Assembly (NCBI GenBank): GCA_963759375.1
Contig: CAVWYY010000001.1
Location: 310,001 to 374,000, forward strand
Direction: 5' to 3'
Length of the DNA stretch: 64,000 nucleotides
Source of the DNA: DASSUW01 sp963759375
GTDB taxonomy: Bacteria; Actinomycetota; Thermoleophilia; Solirubrobacterales; Solirubrobacteraceae
Part shown: in pieces, positions 24,214-33,691 of the stretch
Layout of the letters: each line of letters starts with the position of its first letter
Position numbering within the stretch: the first letter of the stretch is position 1
The notes under the pieces: generated by a model
Databases searched by the model: none
Told to the model about the DNA's origin: nothing
What the model saw: the letters and a program-made list of their open reading frames with translations, nothing else
Translations under genes and position numbers: made by a program

Positions 24214-25958
24214 CCGGGCTCCGCCGCGCGCTCCTCTGCGTCGCCCTCGCGTCGGTCGTCGCGTCCGCCGCCGCCACGAGCCTGGTGATCGCGTCGGATC
24301 ACATCCCGCAGCCGGGCGCCTCGATCGCGATCGGCGTGCTGATCACCGCGTCGTTCGTCGGGACCGGCCTGTACGCGTGGTGGCGCCGGCCCAGCAACCG
24401 CTTCGGCGCGCTGATGACCGCGGTCGGCTTCACGTTCCTGCTCGGATCGCTCACCGCGTCCGACGACTCGGCGGTCTTCACCGCCGGCGTCCTGCTCTCG
24501 AGCCTGTACTTCGTCGTCTTCGCGCACATGGTGCTCGCCTATCCCGACGGGCGCCTGGAGCACCGCTGGCACGCGTGGCTGATCGGCGCGGGCTACGCGC
24601 TCGCCGTGCTCGGGCCGCTGCCGCAGCTGCTGTTCGGCTTCACCGACTCGATGGACTGCGACAACTGCCCGCCGTCGGCGCTGCTGATCGAGAACAACGA
24701 CACGCTGCGCGACGTCTTCAACGCGATGACCTCGATCGCGGGGATCGCGATCGTGGCGGTGGTGCTGGCGATTCTGCTGCGCCGGTGGGCGCAGGCGACC
24801 GCGCCGCAGCGCCGCGCGCTGGCGCCGGTCCTGTGGTCGGGCGTCGCGATGCTGCTCCTGCTCGGCACGGCCCTCGGCTCCGACGCGGCCGGCATCTCGC
24901 GCCTGACCGACGTGCTCGGGACGCTCGGCCTGATCGTCTTCGCCTCCGTCCCATGGGTCTTCCTGATCGGTCTGGCCCGCAGCCGCGTGGTGCGCGGCAG
25001 CGCGGTCGCCGAGCTGCTGATGCGCCTTGGCGAGGCGCCGGGCACCGGCACGCTCGGCGGCCGGCTGCGCGACGCGCTCGGCGACTCATCGCTCGAGCTC
25101 GTGTTCTGGTTCGAGGACAAGCGCAAGTGGGTCAACTCCGACGGCCACAAGATCGCGCTGCCCGGCGATGGTGACCCGCAGCGGGCGTGGACGCCGGTCG
25201 AGCTCGAGGGCCGCCGCGTCGGCGCGATCGTCCACGACGTGAGCTTGTCCGAGGACCCCGAGCTGCTGCGCTCGGTGGCCGCCGCCGCGGGCCTGGCGAT
25301 GGAGAACGAGAAGCTGCAGGCGCAGCTGCGCGCCCGCGTGGAGGAGCTCAGCGCATCGCGCGCGCGGATCGTCGAGGCCGGCACCCACGAGCGCCGCCGG
25401 CTCGAGCGCAACCTGCACGACGGCGCCCAGCAGCGGCTCGTCGCGCTCTCGCTCACGCTGCGGCTCGCCCAGGCCAAGCTGCGTAAGGAACCCGACAGTG
25501 CGGACCACCTGCTCACCGCCGCCCAGGACGAGCTGACGCTCGCGCTCGGCGAGCTGCGCGAGCTCGCGCGCGGCATCCACCCGGCGATCCTCTCCGACCG
25601 CGGCCTCGGCGCGGCCCTCGAGGCGCTCGCCGGGCGCGCGCCGATCGCCGTCGAGCTGTCGGACGTGCCGGCCGAGCCGCTGCCGGAGGCGATCGAGGCC
25701 GCCGCCTACTTCGTCATCGCCGAAGCGCTGACCAACGTCGTCAAGTACGCTCATGCCAATCAGGCCACGGTCAGCGTGGTCCGCCAGAACGGACACGCGA
25801 TCGTCGAGGTCGCCGACGACGGGATCGGCGGCGCCGACCCGGGCCGCGGATCAGGTCTGAGCGGGCTGGCAGACCGGGTTTCCGCCCTGGATGGGAGCAT
25901 GGAGCTTGACTCTCCCGCCGGGATGGGCACTAGGCTGCGAGCCGAGATCCCCGTATGA
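24210..25958 (+). CDS. NarL-type sensor histidine kinase, multi-helix sensor
   Basis: A 582-aa membrane kinase. The first ~270 residues hold about seven hydrophobic helices with almost no extracellular domain, apart from a short Cys-bearing loop (SMDCDNCPPSALL). A coiled segment then leads to the HisKA_3 dimerisation motif ERRRLERNLHDGAQQRLVAL (phospho-His) and an HATPase with ALTNVVKYAHA (N box) and DDGIGGADPGRGSGLSGL (G boxes). HisKA_3 kinases pair with NarL/LuxR regulators, and one follows directly (overlap ATGA at 25955). The Cys-x-x-Cys loop may sense redox or metal, which is inference. Confidence 0.9.
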   Translation: MTGLRRALLCVALASVVASAAATSLVIASDHIPQPGASIAIGVLITASFVGTGLYAWWRRPSNRFGALMTAVGFTFLLGSLTASDDSAVFTAGVLLSSLYFVVFAHMVLAYPDGRLEHRWHAWLIGAGYALAVLGPLPQLLFGFTDSMDCDNCPPSALLIENNDTLRDVFNAMTSIAGIAIVAVVLAILLRRWAQATAPQRRALAPVLWSGVAMLLLLGTALGSDAAGISRLTDVLGTLGLIVFASVPWVFLIGLARSRVVRGSAVAELLMRLGEAPGTGTLGGRLRDALGDSSLELVFWFEDKRKWVNSDGHKIALPGDGDPQRAWTPVELEGRRVGAIVHDVSLSEDPELLRSVAAAAGLAMENEKLQAQLRARVEELSASRARIVEAGTHERRRLERNLHDGAQQRLVALSLTLRLAQAKLRKEPDSADHLLTAAQDELTLALGELRELARGIHPAILSDRGLGAALEALAGRAPIAVELSDVPAEPLPEAIEAAAYFVIAEALTNVVKYAHANQATVSVVRQNGHAIVEVADDGIGGADPGRGSGLSGLADRVSALDGSMELDSPAGMGTRLRAEIPV

Positions 25959-26617
25959 ACGACACCGCCACCCTCCGCGTCGTCATCGCCGACGACTCCG
26001 TCCTGCTCCGCGAGGGGCTGTCACGCCTGCTCGAGGAGTCGGGCTTCGACGTCGCGGGCCAGGCCGGCGACGCCGAGGATCTGCTGCGCAAGGTCGGCGC
26101 CCACAAGCCCGACGTCGCGGTCGTCGACGTGCGGATGCCACCCACGCACACCGACGAGGGCCTGCGCGCCGCGCACCGCATCCGGGCCGAGCACCCGGAC
26201 ACCGCGGTGCTCGTGCTCTCGCAGTACGTGGAGGAGGCGTACGCGCTCGAGCTGCTCTCAGAGTCGACCGAGCGCACCGGCTACCTGCTCAAGGACCGGG
26301 TGGCCGACGTCGACACGTTCACCGACGCAGTCCGTCGCGTGGCCGGCGGCGGCTCGGCGCTCGATCCCGAGGTCGTGGCACTGCTGCTCGGGCGCCGCCG
26401 CCGCGAGGACCCGCTCGATGCGCTGACGGCGCGCGAGCGCGAGGTGCTCGGCCTGATGGCCGAGGGGCGCTCGAACAACGCGATCGCCGAGGCGCTGGTC
26501 GTCACCGAGCGCGCCGTCGAGAAGCACGTGACCTCGATCTTCTCGAAGCTCGACCTCACGCCGACGGTCGAGGACCACCGCCGCGTGCTCGCGGTGCTCG
26601 CGTACCTGCGGGCGTAG
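25955..26617 (+). CDS. NarL/LuxR-family response regulator
   Basis: A 220-aa regulator. The receiver has VVIADDSVLLREGLSRLLE, phospho-Asp in VAVVDVRMPPTHTDEGL, and Lys in GYLLKDRV. The C-terminal LuxR helix-turn-helix (LTAREREVLGLMAEGRSNNA...ERAVEKHVTSIFSKL) completes it. It overlaps the kinase by four bases and precedes an ABC transporter that it may control. The receiver carries the longer PTHTDEG form typical of actinobacterial DesR/NarL regulators. Confidence 0.92.
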   Translation: MNDTATLRVVIADDSVLLREGLSRLLEESGFDVAGQAGDAEDLLRKVGAHKPDVAVVDVRMPPTHTDEGLRAAHRIRAEHPDTAVLVLSQYVEEAYALELLSESTERTGYLLKDRVADVDTFTDAVRRVAGGGSALDPEVVALLLGRRRREDPLDALTAREREVLGLMAEGRSNNAIAEALVVTERAVEKHVTSIFSKLDLTPTVEDHRRVLAVLAYLRA

Positions 26618-26682
26618 GCCGCACCACCGAAGTACGGCTAGCCCTACGAAGCTGCCCAGGGGCCGTCGCAATCCTCAGGGAC

Positions 26683-27420
26683 ATGAGCGACCCCAGCACG
26701 CCTGCGATCGTCAGCACCACCGAACTCAGCCGCGTGTACGGCGAGGGCGAGACGGCCGTCGAGGCGCTGCGCGGCGTCACCGTCGCGTTCCCCGCCGGGC
26801 AGTTCGCGGCGATCATGGGCCCGTCCGGCTCGGGCAAGTCCACGCTCATGCACCTGCTCGCCGGGCTCGACCGGCCCACCTCCGGGTCGGTGGTCGTCGA
26901 CGGCAAGGAGCTCGCGGGGCTCGACGACAAGGGGCTCACGCGCCTGCGGCGCGACCGTCTCGGCTTCGTCTTCCAGGCCTTCAACCTCGTGCCGGTGCTG
27001 ACCGCCGAGGAGAACATCGTGCTGCCGCTCACGCTGGCCGGCCGCAAGCCCGACAAGGAGTGGCACGACACCCTGATCGCGGCCGTCGGGCTCGGCGACC
27101 GCCTCACGCACCGCCCGTCGGAGCTGTCCGGCGGCCAGCAGCAGCGCGTCGCGGTTGCACGTGCGCTCATCCATCGCCCGGCGGTGGTGTTCGCCGACGA
27201 GCCGACCGGCAACCTGGACTCGAAGTCGTCCGACGAGGTGCTCGGCCTGCTGCGCCAGGCCGTCGACGAGTTCGGCCAGACGGTCGTGATGGTCACGCAC
27301 GACGCGCACGCCGCGTCGGTCGCGGACCGGATCGTCGTGCTCAGCGACGGGAGGATCGTGCACGACGGCGGCGGCGAGAGCACCGAGGGCGTGCTCGACC
27401 TGATGAAGGCCGTTGCTTAA
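26683..27420 (+). CDS. ABC transporter ATPase, MacB/LolD type
   Basis: A 245-aa ATPase with Walker A MGPSGSGKSTLMHLLAGLD, Q-loop VFQAFNLVPVLTAEENI, signature LSGGQQQRVAVARAL, Walker B VVFADEPTGNLDS and a switch His (MVTHD). The pattern is that of MacB/LolD/FtsE-like ATPases that pair with FtsX-type permeases, which follows here with an overlapping TTG start. Such systems are mechanotransmitters for lipoproteins or antimicrobial peptides rather than classical importers. The upstream two-component system is the likely regulator, as in peptide-sensing modules. Confidence 0.92.
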   Translation: MSDPSTPAIVSTTELSRVYGEGETAVEALRGVTVAFPAGQFAAIMGPSGSGKSTLMHLLAGLDRPTSGSVVVDGKELAGLDDKGLTRLRRDRLGFVFQAFNLVPVLTAEENIVLPLTLAGRKPDKEWHDTLIAAVGLGDRLTHRPSELSGGQQQRVAVARALIHRPAVVFADEPTGNLDSKSSDEVLGLLRQAVDEFGQTVVMVTHDAHAASVADRIVVLSDGRIVHDGGGESTEGVLDLMKAVA

Positions 27421-29967
27421 GGTCGCCCTCAGGGGTCTGCTGACCCGCAAGCTGCGGACGGCGCTCACCGGGTTCGCAGTCGTGCATCGGCGTCGCGTTC
27501 GTGGCGGGCACGTTCGTGTTCACGGACACGATCGACGCGTCGTTCAAGGACCTCTTCGAGCGCACGCAGAAGGGCACCGACGTCTCGGTCCAGGCGCACC
27601 TGGCCGTCGAGGAGGACTTCGCGCTCCCCGCCGACGATGCCCAAGGACACGCTCGAGCGCGTCCGCCAGGTGCCCGGCGTCGAGGAGGCCGCGGGCTTCG
27701 TCTCGGCCGACGGCACGCTGCTCGACCGCGAGGGCGACCCGATCCTCTCCAACGGTCCGCCGACGATCATCGTCACCAGCGGCCCGAAGCGGTTCGACCC
27801 GTTCGAGTACAAGGAGGGCGGCCCGCCGAAGACCGATGACGAGGTGGTCATCGACAAGGCCACGGCCGACAAGTACGACTTCCACGTCGGCGACAAGGTC
27901 ACGGTCTCGGGCTCGACGCCGGCCAAGCAGTACACGGTGTCCGGCGTCGCCACGGTCGGCGACTCGGAGAACCTCGCCGGATCGCGCCTGGTCGCGATGA
28001 CCCTGCCGGAGGCGCAGCGCGTCACCGGCCACGACGGCTACGACGACATCTCGGTCGCGGCCGCCGGCGGCACCTCGCCGGAGGAGCTCAAGGCGGCGAT
28101 CGCGCGCAAGCTGGGGCGGGACTTCACCGTCCGCACCGGCAAGGAACAGGCCGAGAAACAGGCGCAGGACCTGTCCGACGCCCTCGGCTTCATCCGTACG
28201 GCGCTGCTCGTCTTCGCAGGCGTCGCGCTGCTCGTCGGCGGCTTCCTGATCTTCAACACGTTCTCGGTCACCGTCGCCCAGCGGACGCGCGAGTTCGCGC
28301 TGTTCCGCACGCTCGGCGCCTCGCGCCGGCAGGTGATGGGCTCGGTGATCGCCGAGTCCGTGGTCATCGGCGTCGGAGCGTCGATCGTCGGCATCCTCGC
28401 CGGGCTCCTGATCGCGCCCGGGCTGCGCGCGCTCCTCGGCGCCGCCGGCATCGAGCTCGGCAGCACCAGCATCCAGCTCGAGCCGCGCACGATCGTCGCC
28501 GGCCTCGCCGTCGGCATCATCGCCACCGTCGTCTCGGGCTTCGTGCCGGCGCGCCGCGCGACTCGCATCGAGCCGGTCGAGGCGATGCGCGACGCCGTCA
28601 CGCCCGGGGCGGGCCCGCTGCGCCGCCGCCGGATCGTCTTCGCCGCCCTCGTCGAGCTCGTGGGCCTCGCGATCCTGCTGTACGCGCTGCTCGGCGACCC
28701 GGGGTCGGCGAACGCGACGGCCTCCGCGCTCGGCTTCGGCGCGGTGCTGATGGTGTTCGGCTTCGCGATCCTGGCGCCGACGCTCGTCCGGCCGCTCAGC
28801 GGCGCGGTCGGGAAGCCGCTCGAGCGCATGCAGGGCCTCACCGGTCGTCTGGCGCGCGAGAACGCCCGCCGCCAGCCGCAGCGCACCGCGGTCACCGCCT
28901 CGGCCCTGATGATCGGCGTCGCGCTCGTCGTCTTCGTCGCGATCTTCGCCGCGGGCCTGCGCGCGACGATCGACGAGGGGATCGACAAGCAGGTCCGCGC
29001 CGCCGGGATCGTCACGCACGAGGACGGCTTCTCGCCGCTGCCGAACGGCGTGGTCGAGGAGCTCCGCAAGGTCGACGGCGTCGCCGCGGTGTCGCCGATC
29101 CGCTTCGAGACCGGCAAGTTCGTGAGCGACGGCAAGAACATCGGGCTGACCGGGGTCGATCCGCAGAACGTCACTCAGGCGCTGAGCCTCGACTGGCAGC
29201 AGGGCTCGAACGCGACCCTGGCCGGCCTCGGAACCGGCGACGCGGTGGTCAGCAAGGACTGGGCGGACAGCCACAACGTGGGCGTCGGCGACTCGATCGC
29301 CTTCATCACGCCGCGCGGCAAGCGCGTGACCTACAAGATCACCGGGACCTACGACGCCAACGTCGGCCTGGTCGGCGACGTCACGGTGTCCAACGAGTCG
29401 CTGGTCCGCGACTGGGAGACCAAGGACATCGCGTTCGCGATGGTCGTCGCGGACCCGGGCACGAACCCCGACGCGCTCCGGCGCGCCGAGGACACGGCCC
29501 TGAGCGGGTTCCCGACGGCCAAGCCGCAGACCATCGCCGAGTTCAAGGATGAGCAGAACAAGGGCGTCAACGGCCTCGTCGGCCTGATCTACGCGCTGCT
29601 CTCGCTATCGGTGATCGTGGCGCTGCTGGGCATCGTGAACACGCTCGCGCTGTCGGTCCACGAGCGCACGCGGGAGCTCGGCATGCTGCGCGCGGTCGGC
29701 ATGTCGCGGCGTCAGGTGCGCGGGATGATCCGCTCGGAGTCGGTGATCACCGCCGCGATCGGCGCGGTGCTGGGCATCGTCCTCGGGCTGGTGTTCGCGC
29801 TGATCGTGTCGCGGCCGCTGGCCGAAGACGGCTTCGTCTTCACCGTCCCGATCGTGACGCTGATCGCGGTGTTCATCCTCGCCGGCATCGCCGGCGTCGT
29901 GGCCGCGATCCCGCCCGCCAGACGGGCCGCGAAGGTCGACGTGCTGCGCGCGGTGACAACCGAGTAG
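27413..29967 (+). CDS. FtsX/MacB-type ABC permease (two frameshifts near the N-terminus)
   Basis: About 850 aa once corrected. The N-terminus VALRGLLTRKLRTALTGFAVV and the following VAGTFVFTDTIDASFKDLFE are in different frames, joined by dropping one C near 27485. A second single-base shift near 27635 joins ALPADD to MPKDTLERVRQVPGVEEAAG. The rest is one frame: a MacB-like periplasmic domain, the first FtsX core (ALLVGGFLIFNTFSVTVAQR), a second periplasmic domain (VVSKDWADSHNVGVGD) and the final FtsX core (LLGIVNTLALSVHERTRELG). It starts with TTG 27413, overlapping the ATPase gene. Both shifts look like single-base insertions, the same type seen elsewhere in this window. Confidence 0.85.
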
Positions 29968-29990
29968 GGCGAAGCCCGCCCCAATCAGGA

Positions 29991-30011
29991 AGCGGCACCG
30001 GATGTGCCGCT
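29991..30011. terminator. Hairpin between the ABC permease and cysH
   Basis: AGCGGCAC and GTGCCGCT form a perfect 8-bp stem with loop CGGAT. It lies 24 nt after the permease stop and 12 nt before the cysH -10 box, so it could end the upstream transcript or be an operator covering the cysH -35 region. No U-run. Confidence 0.5.
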
Positions 30012-30022
30012 GGGCAGACCTC

Positions 30023-30028
30023 TATCCT
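30023..30028 (+). promoter_or_regulatory. -10 box of the cys operon (leaderless type)
   Basis: TATCCT lies 9 nt before the cysH ATG at 30038. It fixes that ATG, rather than the upstream in-frame one at 30002, as the probable start. Confidence 0.5.
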
Positions 30029-30037
30029 GCCCGCGGC

Positions 30038-30679
30038 ATGCGTGCCGCCCCGCCGGACCTGGAGTCCCTGGGCGCGCAGGAGGTGCTCGCCCACGTGGTG
30101 GACGAGTTCCACCCGCGCCTCTATGTCGCGTGCTCCTTCCAGAAGGAGGCGTCGGTCATCCTCGACATGCTGCTGGCGATCGAGCCGCAGGCCCGCGTCT
30201 TCACGCTCGACACCGGCGTGCTGTTCCCGGAGACGTACGAGACGTGGCGGCGGATCGAGCAGCGGTACGGGATCGAGATCGACGTCTATCGCGGCGAGTG
30301 GATCGACGGGCTGTGGCAGCGCGACCCGGACGCCTGCTGCGGGATGCGCAAGGTCGAGCCGCTCGAGCGCGCGCTCGGTGATGTCGACGCCTGGATCACG
30401 GGCCTGCGGCGCGACCAGTCGGCCGCCCGCGCGGCCACGCCCAAGCTGGGACCCGACGCCGGCCACCCGGGCAAGCTCAAGTGCGCGCCGCTGGCCGACT
30501 GGACCGAGCAGGACGTCTGGCGGTACATCGCCCGCAACGACGTGCCGTACCACCCGCTGCACGACCGCGGGTACGACTCGATCGGCTGCACACACTGCAC
30601 CGTCGCCGGCGGGGGCCGCGACGGGCGCTGGGCCGGCACCGACAAGATCGAGTGCGGCCTGCATCTCCCCGCGAGCTGA
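30038..30679 (+). CDS. cysH: Adenylylsulfate (APS) reductase, iron-sulfur type
   Basis: Reduces activated sulfate to sulfite with thioredoxin. The 213-aa protein has the substrate-binding SFQKEASVILDML, TLDTGVLFPETYETW, and the paired cysteines CCGMRK plus CTHC that hold a [4Fe-4S] cluster. This marks APS (not PAPS) specificity in the family. It ends in KIECGLH with the catalytic Cys. It heads the cysH-TauE-cysD-cysN-cysC operon; no sulfite reductase is present in the window. Confidence 0.94.
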   Translation: MRAAPPDLESLGAQEVLAHVVDEFHPRLYVACSFQKEASVILDMLLAIEPQARVFTLDTGVLFPETYETWRRIEQRYGIEIDVYRGEWIDGLWQRDPDACCGMRKVEPLERALGDVDAWITGLRRDQSAARAATPKLGPDAGHPGKLKCAPLADWTEQDVWRYIARNDVPYHPLHDRGYDSIGCTHCTVAGGGRDGRWAGTDKIECGLHLPAS

Positions 30680-30681
30680 GC

Positions 30682-31581
30682 ATGGATCCCACACTCATCC
30701 TCTTCGGCCTCGGCGTGGGCGTGCTCGTCGGCATGACGGGCATGGGCGGCGGCTCGCTGATGACCCCGCTGCTGATCCTCGTGTTCGGCATCAAGCCGGT
30801 GGTGGCGGTCGGCACCGACCTCGCGTACGCGGCGGTCACGAAGACCGTCGGCGGCTGGCAGCACTTCCGCAAGGGCACGGTGTTCCCGCGCATGGCGCTG
30901 TGGCTGGCGATCGGCTCGTGCCCGGGCGCGCTGGCCGGCGTCTGGCTGCTCGACGTGCTGCGCGACTCCTGGGGCGACGGGTTCGACACGTTCATGCTGA
31001 TCGCGATCGGGTCGGCGCTGCTGCTCACCGGCAGCGTGGTCCTGTGGCGCGCGCTCTCGACGACCGACTACGCCGCGCGCGAGCGGCGGGCGTTCAAGAT
31101 GGAGACCCGCCACAAGGTCGCCGCGGTGGCGCTCGGCGCGTCGGTGGGCTTCGTGCTCGGCATCACGTCGGCCGGCTCGGGCACCCTGATCGCCATCGGC
31201 CTGATCATCGGCTTCCGCCTCAGCCCGCACCGGGTCGTCGGCACCGACGTCGCGCACGCCGCCGTGCTGCTGTGGGTGGCGGCGATCGCGCACATGTTCT
31301 CCGGCAACATCGACTTCGGGCTCGCCGGGACGATCCTGCTCGGCTCGATCCCCGGCGTCTGGATCGGCACGCACCTGTCGACGCTGATGCCGCAGCTGTG
31401 GCTGCGCGTTGCGCTGGGCGCCGTGATGGTCGCGTCGAGCCTCGGGCTGATCGGCAAGGCCGGCCTCGACATCCCGGCCGCGGCGCTGATCGCCGCGCCG
31501 GTGGCGATCGTGGCGGGCGCCGCCCTGCTGCTGCGCCAGCGCGGCCGCCGGCGTCCGCGGCCCGTGGGGGTCGCCTCGTGA
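30682..31581 (+). CDS. TauE/SafE-family anion permease
   Basis: A 299-aa membrane protein of about eight helices with the TauE/SafE repeats: GMTGMGGGSLMTPLLIL near the N-terminus and its echo GITSAGSGTLIAIGLIIGF in the second half, plus VVGTDVAHAAVLLW. The family moves sulfite, sulfonates or sulfate. Its place between cysH and cysD suggests uptake of sulfate or export of excess sulfite; the direction is not decided by sequence. The start ATG at 30682 is two bases after the cysH stop, and its stop overlaps the cysD GTG. Confidence 0.88.
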   Translation: MDPTLILFGLGVGVLVGMTGMGGGSLMTPLLILVFGIKPVVAVGTDLAYAAVTKTVGGWQHFRKGTVFPRMALWLAIGSCPGALAGVWLLDVLRDSWGDGFDTFMLIAIGSALLLTGSVVLWRALSTTDYAARERRAFKMETRHKVAAVALGASVGFVLGITSAGSGTLIAIGLIIGFRLSPHRVVGTDVAHAAVLLWVAAIAHMFSGNIDFGLAGTILLGSIPGVWIGTHLSTLMPQLWLRVALGAVMVASSLGLIGKAGLDIPAAALIAAPVAIVAGAALLLRQRGRRRPRPVGVAS

Positions 31582-32462
31582 GCACCGCGACCGCCACGCA
31601 CCTGCAGGTCCTCGAGGCCGAGGCGATCCACATCATCCGCGAGGTCGCCGCCGAGCTGGAGAAGCCGGTGCTGCTGTTCTCCGGCGGCAAGGACTCGATC
31701 GTGCTGCTGCGGCTGGCGGAGAAGGCGTTCCGGCCGGGCGACGTGCCGTTCGCCGTGATGCACGTCGACACCGGCCACAACTTCCCGGAGGCGATCGCGT
31801 TCCGCGACCGCCGGGTGCCCGACGTGATCGTCGCGTCGGTCGAGGAGTCGATCGAGCGCGGCCGCGTGCGCGACGAGCCGTCGCGCAACCGCCTGCAGAC
31901 CACGACGCTGCTCGACGCCATCGAGGAGCACGGGTTCGACGCCGCGTTCGGCGGCGCGCGCCGCGACGAGGAGCGGGCGCGCGCGAAGGAGCGGATCTTC
32001 TCCTTCCGGGACGACTTCGGGCAGTGGGACCCGCGGCGCCAGCGCCCGGAGGTCTGGAACCTCTACAACGGCCGCGTGCGGCGCGGCGAGCACGTGCGCG
32101 TGTTCCCGATCTCCAACTGGACCGAGCTCGACGTGTGGGAGTACATCCGCACCGAGGGTCTGGAGATCCCGTCGATCTACTACGCACACGAGCGCGAGGT
32201 GTTCGAGCGCGACGGGATGCTCTACGCGGTCTCGGACTTCCTCGAGCGCCGCGACGGCGAGACCGTGTTCAGCGAGTCGGTCCGCTACCGCACGGTCGGC
32301 GACATGACCTGCACGGGCGCGGTGCGCTCGAAGGCGACGACGCTCGACGACGTGATCGCCGAGATCGCCGCCACCCGGATCTCCGAGCGCGGCGAGACCC
32401 GCGCCGACGACCGCACGTCGGAGGCCGCGATGGAGGATCGCAAGCGGGAGGGCTACTTCTGA
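31578..32462 (+). CDS. cysD: Sulfate adenylyltransferase subunit 2
   Basis: Small catalytic subunit of ATP sulfurylase, forming APS from sulfate and ATP. The 294-aa protein has the N-type pyrophosphatase PP-loop LLFSGGKDSIVLLRLAEKAF, HVDTGHNFPEAIAFRD, and FGGARRDEERARAKERIFSF. GEHVRVFPISNWTELDVWEYI and the C-terminal SEAAMEDRKREGYF complete the family pattern. It starts at GTG 31578 overlapping the permease stop and ends overlapping cysN (TGATG). Confidence 0.96.
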   Translation: MSTATATHLQVLEAEAIHIIREVAAELEKPVLLFSGGKDSIVLLRLAEKAFRPGDVPFAVMHVDTGHNFPEAIAFRDRRVPDVIVASVEESIERGRVRDEPSRNRLQTTTLLDAIEEHGFDAAFGGARRDEERARAKERIFSFRDDFGQWDPRRQRPEVWNLYNGRVRRGEHVRVFPISNWTELDVWEYIRTEGLEIPSIYYAHEREVFERDGMLYAVSDFLERRDGETVFSESVRYRTVGDMTCTGAVRSKATTLDDVIAEIAATRISERGETRADDRTSEAAMEDRKREGYF

Positions 32463-33691
32463 TGACCACCGCGGTGGCGCTCGGATCCGCGCAGCTGCTG
32501 CGCTTCGCGACCGCCGGCTCGGTCGACGACGGCAAGTCGACCCTGATCGGCCGCCTGCTCTACGACTCGAAGGCGCTGCTCGCCGACCAGCTCGCAGACG
32601 CCGAGGTGGACCTCGCGCGGCTGACGGACGGGCTGCGGGCCGAGCGCGAGCAGGGCATCACGATCGACGTCGCGTACCGGCACTTCCAGACGCCGCGGCG
32701 GCGGTTCATCATCGCCGACACCCCGGGCCACGCCCAGTACACCCGCAACATGGTCACCGGCGCCTCGACGGCCGACGTGGCGGTGGTGCTGGTCGATGCC
32801 CGCGAGGGGCTGCTCACCCAGAGCCGCAGGCACGCCGCGATCGCCGGGCTGCTGCGGATCCCGCGGATCGTGCTGGCGGTCAACAAGATGGACCTCGTCG
32901 CCTACGACCTCGACGCGTTCCGCCGCATCTGCGCGGACTTCCGCGCCTGGGCTGGACGGCTCGACGTCGAGGAGATCACCTGCATCCCGATCTCGGCGCT
33001 GAAGGGCGACAACGTGGTCGAGCGGTCGGCCGAGATGGACTGGTACCGCGGGCCGACGCTGCTGCAGTTCCTGGAGACGGCCCCGGTCGCCGCCGGCATC
33101 ACCGACGGGCCGCTGCGCTTCCCGGTCCAGTACGTGATCCGCGCCGGCGAGCAGCGGGCCTACGCGGGCCAGCTGGCCGGCGGGACGGTCCGGCCCGGCG
33201 ATCCGATCGTCGTGCAGCCGGGCGGCCTGGAGACGCGGGTGGCGCGCGTCGAGGGCCCGGACGGACCGCTCGACGAGGCGAGCGCCCCGCTGTCGGTGGC
33301 GCTGACGCTCGAGGACGAGCTCGACGTCGGTCGCGGCGCGCTGATCTGCGCGCCGGACGGCCCGGCGCGGGCGGCGCGCGACATCGTCGCCACCGTCTGC
33401 TGGATGGGCGAGTCGGCCGGCCGCGCGGGCGGCCGCTACCTGCTCAAGCACACGACCCGCTCCGAGCGGGCGAGGCTCGAGATCGTCCACGACGCGCTCG
33501 ACGTCGCCACGCTGTCCTCCACGCCGCAGGGCGACTCGGTCGGTCTCAACGAGATCGCGCGCGTCTCGATCCGCTGCGCCGGCGAGCTGGTCTTCGATCC
33601 CTACTCGGCGAACCGCACGACCGGCGCGTTCATCCTCATCGACGAGGCGACGAACGACACCGTCGCGGCCGGGATGATCGGCGATGGCTGA
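32462..33691 (+). CDS. cysN: Sulfate adenylyltransferase subunit 1 (GTPase)
   Basis: GTP-driven regulatory subunit of ATP sulfurylase, an elongation-factor-like GTPase. The 409-aa protein shows SVDDGKSTLIGRLLYDSK (G1), EREQGITIDVAYRHF (G2), IIADTPGHAQYTRNMVTGAS (G3) and NKMD (G4). It is separate from CysC, not fused as in many actinobacteria. Its last codons overlap the cysC start by 8 nt. Confidence 0.96.
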   Translation: MTTAVALGSAQLLRFATAGSVDDGKSTLIGRLLYDSKALLADQLADAEVDLARLTDGLRAEREQGITIDVAYRHFQTPRRRFIIADTPGHAQYTRNMVTGASTADVAVVLVDAREGLLTQSRRHAAIAGLLRIPRIVLAVNKMDLVAYDLDAFRRICADFRAWAGRLDVEEITCIPISALKGDNVVERSAEMDWYRGPTLLQFLETAPVAAGITDGPLRFPVQYVIRAGEQRAYAGQLAGGTVRPGDPIVVQPGGLETRVARVEGPDGPLDEASAPLSVALTLEDELDVGRGALICAPDGPARAARDIVATVCWMGESAGRAGGRYLLKHTTRSERARLEIVHDALDVATLSSTPQGDSVGLNEIARVSIRCAGELVFDPYSANRTTGAFILIDEATNDTVAAGMIGDG

